Source: Streptomyces davaonensis JCM 4913
GTDB lineage: Bacteria; Actinomycetota; Actinomycetes; Streptomycetales; Streptomycetaceae
DNA length: 64,000 nt
Assembly: GCF_000349325.1 (NCBI RefSeq)
Contig: NC_020504.1
Coordinates: 3,754,053-3,818,052 of the forward strand
Reading direction: 5' to 3'
Part shown: positions 58,314 through 64,000 of the stretch, one piece after another
Layout of the letters: each line of letters begins with the position of its first letter
Numbering within the stretch: the first letter of the stretch is position 1
The notes under the pieces: model-generated
Databases searched by the model: none
What the model was told of the DNA's origin: nothing
Seen by the model: the letters and a program-made list of their open reading frames with translations, nothing else
Translations under genes and position numbers: made by a program

Positions 58314-59327
58314 TCAGTCGTCAACCCCCAACACCCTTACGGGCAGCGGTCGTAGCGCCTCGCGCAGGGCCCCGGACAGCTCCTTGTACTCGGCTCCGCG
58401 GGCGGCACCCGTACGCATGGCGAGGGCGATCCGGCGGGTGGGAGCGGGGTCGGAGAAGTAGCCGGTCGTCAGCTGGTTGCTGCGGGTCGTCTCGACCTTG
58501 ACGGCGGTACGCGGCAGCAGGGTGACCCCGAGTCCCCCGGCGACGAGCTGGACCAGGGTCGACAGCCCGGCGGCCGTGGTGGTGACCGGCGCGCCCTCCC
58601 GTCGCCCACCACCGCCCTCAACCGAGGGGCTTCGCCCCACCCCCTTCAATCCCAGGCCCGCCTCCCGGCAGATGTCGAGGGCCTGGTCGCGCAGACAGTG
58701 CCCCTCGTCCAGGAGCAGCAGGTTCAGTTCCCTCAGCGCCTCGCGCGGGATGCCCTCGCGTCCGCCGAGCCAGTGGTCCAGCGGGGTGACCAGCACGAAG
58801 TCCTCGTCGAAGAGCGGGAGTTCGACCACTCCGGGGACCCCGAGCGGCACGGCGAGCAGCAGCAGGTCGAGGCGGCCGGTGTGCAGCCCGTCAACGAGGC
58901 TCGCGGTCTGTTCCTCGTGGACCTGGAGGTCGAGATCCGGGTAGCGCTCGTGGACCAGCCGCAGCACGGTCGGCAGCAGATACGGCGCGACGGTCGGGAT
59001 CACGCCGAGCCGGAGCACTCCGGTGAACGGGGCCCGTACCGCCTCCGCCTCCTCCATCAGCGCGCCGACCTCGTCCAGTACGGCCTTGGCGCGCACCGCG
59101 AGCCGCTCACCGGCCGGGGAGAGCAGCACCTTGCGGGTCGTACGCTCCAGGAGGGTCACCCCGAGTGACTCCTCCAGCGCGGCGACGGCTCCGGACAGCG
59201 CGGGCTGGCTCATGCCGATGGCGGCGGCCGCGTCCCGGAAGTGCAGATGCTCGGCCACGGCCGCGAAGGCCCGCAACTGGGACAGACTGGGCAGCCGACG
59301 CTTGGCTCCGCCATTACCAACAGTCAC
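58314..59327 (-). CDS. oxyR: Peroxide-sensing LysR regulator OxyR, with inserted loop
   Basis: 337 aa. The LysR helix-turn-helix (SLSQLRAFAAVAEHLHFRDA, IGMSQPALSGAV) is followed by the effector domain with the two redox cysteines in DEGHCLRDQALDIC (Cys211, Cys220). Oxidation to a disulfide activates transcription of ahpC. Directly after Cys220 there is a 19-residue Gly-rich stretch (LGLKGVGRSPSVEGGGGRR, 225-243) that I do not remember from other Streptomyces OxyR proteins. GGAGG lies 8 nt before the GTG at 59327. It is divergent from ahpC. Confidence 0.93.
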   Translation of the reverse strand: MTVGNGGAKRRLPSLSQLRAFAAVAEHLHFRDAAAAIGMSQPALSGAVAALEESLGVTLLERTTRKVLLSPAGERLAVRAKAVLDEVGALMEEAEAVRAPFTGVLRLGVIPTVAPYLLPTVLRLVHERYPDLDLQVHEEQTASLVDGLHTGRLDLLLLAVPLGVPGVVELPLFDEDFVLVTPLDHWLGGREGIPREALRELNLLLLDEGHCLRDQALDICREAGLGLKGVGRSPSVEGGGGRREGAPVTTTAAGLSTLVQLVAGGLGVTLLPRTAVKVETTRSNQLTTGYFSDPAPTRRIALAMRTGAARGAEYKELSGALREALRPLPVRVLGVDD

Positions 59328-59460
59328 TGATAATCGCCTCCGATCAACATGACCGAGTGTAGCGATTTCTCTAATCAATGCACCTTGTGCTTGCATCGAG
59401 GTCGTCCAACCCATGGGAAGCGTCCGCGATCCGGACGCTTCTTCGCTGCAAGGAGAGCCT
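59328..59460. promoter_or_regulatory. oxyR-ahpC divergent promoter region
   Basis: 133 bp between the two start codons. A TACACT -10-like hexamer reads toward oxyR, with GGAGG before its start. Imperfect dyads are present (TGATAATCG..CCGATCA near the oxyR start and TTTCTCTAATCAA in the middle), where OxyR would be expected to bind. AAGGAGAG precedes the ahpC start. Confidence 0.5.
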
Positions 59461-60015
59461 GTGCTCACTGTTGGTGACAAGTTCCCCGAGTTCGAACTGA
59501 CCGCCTGTGTCTCGCTGGAGAAGGGCAAGGAGTTCGAGCAGATCCACCACAAGTCCTACGAGGGCAAGTGGCTCGTGGTCTTCGCGTGGCCGAAGGACTT
59601 CACCTTCGTGTGCCCGACCGAGATCGCCGCGTTCGGCAAGCTGAACGACGAGTTCGCCGACCGCGACGCGCAGATCCTCGGCTTCTCCGGTGACTCCGAG
59701 TTCGTGCACCACGCCTGGCGCAAGGACCACCCGGACCTCACCGACCTGCCGTTCCCGATGCTGGCCGACTCCAAGCACGAGCTGATGCGCGACCTCGGCA
59801 TCGAGGGCGAGGACGGCTTCGCGCAGCGCGCCGTCTTCATCGTCGACCCCAACCGCGAGATCCAGTTCACGATGGTCACCGCGGGCTCCGTCGGCCGTAA
59901 CCCCAAGGAGGTCCTGCGGGTCCTCGACGCCCTCCAGACCGACGAGCTCTGCCCGTGCAACTGGAGCAAGGGCGAGGACACCCTGGACCCGGTCAAGCTG
60001 CTGGCCGGGGAGTGA
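59461..60015 (+). CDS. ahpC: Alkyl hydroperoxide reductase AhpC (peroxiredoxin)
   Basis: 184 aa, GTG start with AAGGAGAG upstream. The peroxidatic Cys51 is in [13 protein letters not shown], the resolving region [11 protein letters not shown] near 167. It reduces hydrogen and organic peroxides in the cytosol, with electrons from AhpD, whose gene follows 7 nt downstream. Under OxyR control by position. Confidence 0.97.
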   Translation: MLTVGDKFPEFELTACVSLEKGKEFEQIHHKSYEGKWLVVFAWPKDFTFVCPTEIAAFGKLNDEFADRDAQILGFSGDSEFVHHAWRKDHPDLTDLPFPMLADSKHELMRDLGIEGEDGFAQRAVFIVDPNREIQFTMVTAGSVGRNPKEVLRVLDALQTDELCPCNWSKGEDTLDPVKLLAGE

Positions 60016-60022
60016 CCTGACG

Positions 60023-60556
60023 ATGTCGCTCGACTCCCTGAAGTCCGCCGTACCGGACTACGCCAAGGACCTGAAGCTCAACCTGGGCTCGGTCATCGGC
60101 AACTCCGACCTGCCCGCGCAGCAGCTGTGGGGCACGGTGCTGGCCACCGCCATCGCCTCGCGCTCCCCGATCGTGCTGCGTGAGCTGGAGCCGGAGGCGA
60201 AGGCGAACCTGACGCCGGAGGCGTACACCGCCGCCAAGGCGGCCGCCGCGATCATGGCGATGAACAACGTCTTCTACCGCACCCGCCATCTGCTGTCGGA
60301 CCACGAGTACGGCACCATGCGCGCGGGTCTGCGGATGAACGTCATCGGCAACCCCGGTGTCGACAAGGTCGACTTCGAGCTGTGGTCCTTCGCGGTCTCC
60401 GCCATCAACGGCTGCGGCATGTGCCTCGACTCCCACGAGCAGGTGCTGCGCAAGGCGGGCATCGAACGCGAGGTCGTCCAGGAGGCGTTCAAGATCGCCT
60501 CGGTGATCCAGGCGGTCGGGGTCACGCTGGAGACGGAAGCGGTGCTCTCCGCGTAA
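60023..60556 (+). CDS. ahpD: Alkyl hydroperoxide reductase AhpD
   Basis: 177 aa. The CxxC redox pair is in [20 protein letters not shown], with the conserved Glu/His relay of carboxymuconolactone-decarboxylase-like proteins. AhpD links lipoyl adaptors to AhpC. It is the second gene of the ahpCD operon; a hairpin follows. Confidence 0.97.
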   Translation: MSLDSLKSAVPDYAKDLKLNLGSVIGNSDLPAQQLWGTVLATAIASRSPIVLRELEPEAKANLTPEAYTAAKAAAAIMAMNNVFYRTRHLLSDHEYGTMRAGLRMNVIGNPGVDKVDFELWSFAVSAINGCGMCLDSHEQVLRKAGIEREVVQEAFKIASVIQAVGVTLETEAVLSA

Positions 60557-60570
60557 GCCGGTTGCCCCGG

Positions 60571-60597
60571 GCCCCGTTCACCCCTGGTGAGCGGGGC
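60571..60597. terminator. Terminator between ahpD and the AI-2E transporter gene
   Basis: GCCCCGTTCACC / GGTGAGCGGGGC, 12-bp stem with one G-T pair and a 3-nt loop. It overlaps the stop codon of the convergent gene. Confidence 0.75.
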
Positions 60598-61879
60598 TCT
60601 CGGCGTTCACGGCCTCGTCCTCGATCGCCGGCCGGGCCGGGGGTTGGTTGTACGCCCGCAGGTAACCCACCACCGTGTTCGTCACCGCCACCAGCGGTAC
60701 GGCGACCACCGCACCCCCGATGCCCGCGATCATGCCGCCCGCCGCAACGGACAGCACCACCGCCAGCGGATGCACCCGGACCGCCCGCCCGAGGATGAAC
60801 GGCTGGAGGATGTGCCCCTCGATCTGCTGCACCGCGAGCACGACCGCCAGTGTCATCACCGCCGTGAACACGCCCTGGGTCACCAGCGCGACGACGACCG
60901 CCAGCGCGCCGGAGGCCACCGCGCCCACCAGCGGGATGAACGAGAACAGGAAGATGAACACCGCGAGCGGGACGGCCATCGGCACGTCGAGGAAGTAGAT
61001 GCCGATGCCGATGAAGACGGCGTCGATGAGGGCCACTATCACCGTGCCGCGCACATACGCGGTGAGCGTCCGCCAAGCGGCCGGACCGGCGCCCGCGACA
61101 CCCGGGCGGGCGGCGGCGGGGACCAGCTTCAGCGACCACTCCCAGATCCGCTTGCCGTCGTAGAGCAGGAAGAGCGTGGAGAAGGCGGCCAGCAGGATGC
61201 CGGTCAGCGCCTCGACGATGACCGTGACGCCCTCGAGGCCCGCCGAGGTGATCTCGTCGGTGTTGGCGCCGATCGTGTCGCGCAGGTTCTCGGCGATGTC
61301 GTTGATCTGCTTGTCGGTGACGTGGAAGGGGCTGTCCAGCAGCCAGTTGCGCAGTTCGTCGATGCCGTCCTGGACCTGGTCGGAGAGGTTGTCGATGTTC
61401 TCCATGACCTGCCAGGTGACGAACCAGCCCATCAGGCCCATCACCACGAAGCCCAGGATCGCGGTGAGCGCGGTCGCGAGGCCGCGCGGGACGCCGTAGC
61501 GGCGCAGGCGGGCCACCGTGGGCTCCAGCAGCGCGGTGATCAGCAGCGCCGCCACGAAGGCCAGCACCACGAGTTGTACGGCGCTGATGACCCGCATCAG
61601 CACCCAGACGGTGCCGGCGAGCACCAGCAGCCGCCATCCGGCCTCGGCGGCGACCCGCACGCCCCACGGCACGGCCAGCGCGGGATCGGGGCGCTCGGGT
61701 GCGGGGGCCATGGGCTCGGCGTGTGCCGGGACCCGGATGGTGGGCGTGGCCTTCTGGGCCGGCGCGGGCACGGCGTCCTCGCTCTCGCGCTCCACCTCCG
61801 CGCGGCGCTCGTCCAACCGCTTTCCCACCCGCGTCAGTCCGGCCCCCAACCCGCCGAGCCACCCTGGCACTCGCGACAT
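60578..61879 (-). CDS. AI-2E family transporter
   Basis: 433 aa with about eight hydrophobic helices. The family pattern is visible in LVVLAFVAALLITALLEPTV, then LLAAFSTLFLLYDGKRIWEW, VFIFLFSFIPLVGAVASGAL and the pore signature QQIEGHILQPFILGRAVRVH. Named for E. coli TqsA; most members are sodium/proton antiporters or exporters of unknown substrate. The start at 61879 (MSRVPGWLGG) avoids a spacer-like extension. Confidence 0.85.
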   Translation of the reverse strand: MSRVPGWLGGLGAGLTRVGKRLDERRAEVERESEDAVPAPAQKATPTIRVPAHAEPMAPAPERPDPALAVPWGVRVAAEAGWRLLVLAGTVWVLMRVISAVQLVVLAFVAALLITALLEPTVARLRRYGVPRGLATALTAILGFVVMGLMGWFVTWQVMENIDNLSDQVQDGIDELRNWLLDSPFHVTDKQINDIAENLRDTIGANTDEITSAGLEGVTVIVEALTGILLAAFSTLFLLYDGKRIWEWSLKLVPAAARPGVAGAGPAAWRTLTAYVRGTVIVALIDAVFIGIGIYFLDVPMAVPLAVFIFLFSFIPLVGAVASGALAVVVALVTQGVFTAVMTLAVVLAVQQIEGHILQPFILGRAVRVHPLAVVLSVAAGGMIAGIGGAVVAVPLVAVTNTVVGYLRAYNQPPARPAIEDEAVNAESPAHQG

Positions 61880-61950
61880 GATCCGCCCTCTTCCCCCGTC
61901 TTTCCCCACCACTCCCCCCTGGAGTCGTCGGCTCCGACCGTACATGGCGA

Positions 61951-61979
61951 AGCCCCCCACCGTAGGACGGTGAGGGGCT
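61951..61979 (-). terminator. Terminator of the transglycosylase gene
   Basis: AGCCCCCCACCGT / ACGGTGAGGGGCT, 13-position stem with one mismatch and a 3-nt loop, 30 nt beyond the stop at 62009 on the minus strand. Confidence 0.78.
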
Positions 61980-62008
61980 GCCAAGGGTTGAGAGGTACTG
62001 CGGAGCGC

Positions 62009-62710
62009 CTAGTACCAGTGGTTGGCCTGCCAGAACGACCAGGCGTCGCACGGGCTGCCGTAGCGCTCGTTCATGTAGTTGAGGCCCCACTTGATCTGCG
62101 TGGCCGGGTTGGTCTGCCAGTCGGAGCCGGCGGAGGCGTACTTGCCGGCCGGCAGTGCCTGGAAGAGACCGTAGGCGCCGGAGGACGGGTTCACGGCCTG
62201 GTAGTTCCAGCTGGACTCGTGGTCCACGATGTTGCTGAAGCACTGGTACTGGCCGGACGGCACCATCTGCTGCGCCATCGCCTGGATCTGCGCGACGGTG
62301 TACGAGCTCTGCACCGGGAAGCTGGAGGAGGACCGGGAGGCCTTGGCCTCGGCCTCTTCGCGCTCCTTGGCTTCCTCGGCGGCCTTCGCCTCGGCAGCCG
62401 CCTTCTTGGCGGCTTCCTTCTTGTCGATGGCAGTCTGGGCGGCAGCCTTGCGGGCCGCTGCCTCCGCTTCCTTCTTGGCGCTCGTGTCCGCCGCGATGGC
62501 CTGGACGTTCGCCTGCTGCGTCAGGGACGCGGTCTGTACCTGGGCCTGCTGTCCCGAGGGTATGTCCGCGAGGAGCGTCGCGTCGGCTGCCGTCGCTTCG
62601 GCGTCGTTGTTCTGCGCGGTGCTGCCCGAGGCAACGCCGACGACGCTTCCGACAGCGGTGACCGCGGTGGCCGAGACCACTGCGAATCCCCGGACCGAGA
62701 TCCGGCTCAC
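62009..62710 (-). CDS. Secreted transglycosylase-like (SLT-fold) cell-wall protein
   Basis: 233 aa. Signal helix FAVVSATAVTAVGSVVGVAS, then a Lys/Ala/Glu-rich coiled coil (about 65-135: KKEAEAAARKAAAQTAIDKK), then a lysozyme-like domain with catalytic Glu in SNIVDHESSWNYQAVN, followed by GAYGLFQALPAGKY and the Cys/aromatic end SPCDAWSFWQANHWY. It should cleave or remodel peptidoglycan. GTG at 62710 is chosen because GGAAGG lies 5 nt upstream; ATG at 62728 has none. Confidence 0.85.
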   Translation of the reverse strand: MSRISVRGFAVVSATAVTAVGSVVGVASGSTAQNNDAEATAADATLLADIPSGQQAQVQTASLTQQANVQAIAADTSAKKEAEAAARKAAAQTAIDKKEAAKKAAAEAKAAEEAKEREEAEAKASRSSSSFPVQSSYTVAQIQAMAQQMVPSGQYQCFSNIVDHESSWNYQAVNPSSGAYGLFQALPAGKYASAGSDWQTNPATQIKWGLNYMNERYGSPCDAWSFWQANHWY

Positions 62711-63052
62711 ACGGTTTCCTTCCAGCATCGTCCGCTTCGGTGACCCTGGCGGACGCAATCGTGCCCCTGACACTGGCCTCCCAACTGCGCGGTCACGGGA
62801 GGCGCGGGCCCGGTGGGCAACTCCCCTGCGGGGAGTGCCGCGTGGTGCACGGGCGGCATACGACGACGCTATGGAGTTAGCGGTGCTTCTCAAGTTGTGC
62901 CGTACCGCTGGGGGTACAGATGTGTCGTATGCGGGGCCTGACAGGAGTGAGACTCTGCCGTAACCACACGCCGCAAGGCAATTCTGTGTCGGGTGTGAAA
63001 GCTCACATCTCGTTTGGCCCAGGGAGTTCTGAGAATCAGCAACATGCGGAAG
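62711..63052 (-). promoter_or_regulatory. Structured leader of the transglycosylase gene
   Basis: A 340-bp region with several stable hairpins on the minus strand: CGTCCGC/GCGGACG just before the start, CCTCCC/GGGAGG, and GGCACTCCCC/GGGGAGTTGCC. Streptomyces wall hydrolase genes can carry c-di-AMP (ydaO) riboswitches, but I could not match that consensus here. It may still be a regulatory 5' leader. Confidence 0.4.
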
Positions 63053-63091
63053 CGCCGCCCGACTAGGCTCTGAGCCTTTGTCGGACGGCGC
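63053..63091 (-). terminator. Terminator of the PhoH-family gene
   Basis: GCGCCGCCGAC and GTCGGACGGCGC pair over 11 bp with a 1-nt bulge and a 16-nt loop, 19 nt past the phoH-like stop. Confidence 0.7.
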
Positions 63092-63109
63092 CAACCGGTA
63101 CCTATGACC

Positions 63110-64000
63110 TCAGATTTGGCCGTCTTCCAGCATTTCGGTCACAAGGGCGGCGATCTGGGACCTCTCGGACCGGTTCAGGGTGACATGCGCGAAGAGCGGA
63201 TGCCCCTTCAGCTTCTCCACGACAGCCACGACACCGTCGTAGCGCCCGACCCGCAAATTGTCCCTCTGCGCGACATCGTGGGTCAGAACCACTCGTGAAT
63301 TGGCCCCGATTCGGGACAGAACCGTCAGAAGTACATTCCGCTCCAGCGACTGCGCCTCGTCCACGATCACGAACGCGTCATGCAGGGAACGGCCGCGGAT
63401 GTGGGTGAGCGGGAGGACCTCCAGCATCCCGCGCGCGGTGACCTCCTCGATGACCTCACGGCTGGTGACCGCGGACAGCGTGTCGAAGACCGCCTGCGCC
63501 CAAGGGCTCATCTTCTCGGCCTCGCTGCCCGGCAGATAGCCGAGCTCCTGCCCGCCGACGGCGTACAGCGGCCGGAAGACCATCACCTTCTGGTGCTGGC
63601 GGCGCTCCAGGACCGCCTCCAGACCCGCACACAGCGCCAGCGCCGACTTGCCGGTGCCGGCCCGGCCGCCCATCGACACGATCCCGACGTCCGGGTCGAG
63701 CAGCAGATCGAGCGCGATGCGCTGTTCGGCGCTGCGCCCCTTGATCCCGAACGCCTCCCGGTCGCCGCGCACCAGCCGGACGTTGCCCTCGGCCGTCACC
63801 CGGCCCAGCGCCTTGCCTCGCTCGGACTGGATGGTGAGACCGGTGTGCACGGGCAGGTCCGTCACCTCGGGCACATAGACGTGCCCCTCCTCGAAGAGGA
63901 TGTCCACCTGCTCGCCGGAAAGCGTCAGTTCGGACATTCCGGTCCAGCCGGAGGAGTCGGTGATGGCGAGTTCGGCGCGGTACTCCTCGGCGAGGAGCCC
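63110..64000 (-). CDS. PhoH-family ATPase (probably PIN-PhoH), C-terminal part
   Basis: 296 residues in the window; the frame stays open to the right edge, so the N-terminus is missing. P-loop [17 protein letters not shown], then [17 protein letters not shown], Walker B-type [13 protein letters not shown] and [14 protein letters not shown] follow the PhoH/YlaK group. Actinobacterial proteins of this size normally carry an N-terminal PIN RNase domain; the part before the window edge would hold it. They are RNA helicase-nucleases. An internal ATG at 63937 exists but the frame before it encodes sensible protein ([15 protein letters not shown]). Confidence 0.9.
   Translation of the reverse strand, partial: GLLAEEYRAELAITDSSGWTGMSELTLSGEQVDILFEEGHVYVPEVTDLPVHTGLTIQSERGKALGRVTAEGNVRLVRGDREAFGIKGRSAEQRIALDLLLDPDVGIVSMGGRAGTGKSALALCAGLEAVLERRQHQKVMVFRPLYAVGGQELGYLPGSEAEKMSPWAQAVFDTLSAVTSREVIEEVTARGMLEVLPLTHIRGRSLHDAFVIVDEAQSLERNVLLTVLSRIGANSRVVLTHDVAQRDNLRVGRYDGVVAVVEKLKGHPLFAHVTLNRSERSQIAALVTEMLEDGQI

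Noticed and set aside
62711..63052. c-di-AMP (ydaO) riboswitch before the transglycosylase gene
   Set aside because: Hairpins are present, but the conserved ydaO blocks could not be matched by eye. A covariance-model search would decide; kept only as a structured leader.

Overview
The window is high-GC actinobacterial DNA and almost certainly comes from a Streptomyces. The evidence is the codon usage, the many GTG starts and 4-nt ATGA/GTGA gene overlaps, the mycothiol-type enzymes, a WhiB-like regulator, and a long housekeeping block whose gene order matches the Streptomyces chromosome (ychF, ppgK, ispH, xseA/xseB, glpX, whiB-like, class I fumarase, fumC, class A PBP, oxyR/ahpC/ahpD, phoH). 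All function calls come from reading the sequence; no database search was run.

Positions 1 to 15.5 kb hold mixed accessory genes: the start of a secreted subtilisin, a divergent SDR/LysR pair, a DUF4132 protein, a SNF2 helicase, and a compact four-gene cluster at 6986-10875. In that cluster a 25-residue peptide gene (9466-9543) lies between an E1/ThiF-like adenylyltransferase plus PqqD-like/M50 membrane protease on one side and an M14 carboxypeptidase on the other. It looks like an undescribed peptide-modification (RiPP or peptide-carrier) system and is the main discovery candidate. It is followed by an epimerase, a MarR regulator with a divergent mycothiol-oxidoreductase-like gene and an MFS exporter, and a PIG-L deacetylase.

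Positions 15.5 to 30.9 kb form a plant-hemicellulose island with heavy gene decay. Intact genes are an ECF sigma factor with a membrane partner, a GH10-CBM13-GH62 fusion, a GH74 xyloglucanase with an N-terminal ricin lectin, a CBM13-GH62 arabinofuranosidase and a ricin-lectin protein of unknown catalytic type. Broken genes are an expansin, a GH42 beta-galactosidase and a ROK repressor; an AraC fragment lies just left of the island. Imperfect copies of the 3' end of ychF occur at 15.55 and 27.9 kb as well as at the true ychF end at 30.87 kb, as if DNA had accreted repeatedly at that site.

Positions 30.9 to 64 kb are mostly core: isoprenoid (ispH), polyphosphate glucokinase, exonuclease VII, class II FBPase, two fumarases, an SpoIIE phosphatase preceded by a coupled 56-aa ORF, a class A PBP, a PadR/ABC/FtsX operon, a roadblock-protein operon, the peroxide regulon oxyR-ahpCD, a cell-wall transglycosylase and a PhoH ATPase that runs off the right edge. 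One accessory insert sits in this core: a two-gene operon (41816-45020) of a small protein and a NACHT NTPase with C-terminal membrane helices, placed between the two fumarase genes. It is a plausible immune system. OxyR carries an unusual 19-residue insertion directly after its second redox cysteine. No rRNA, tRNA, CRISPR array, transposase or integrase was seen.
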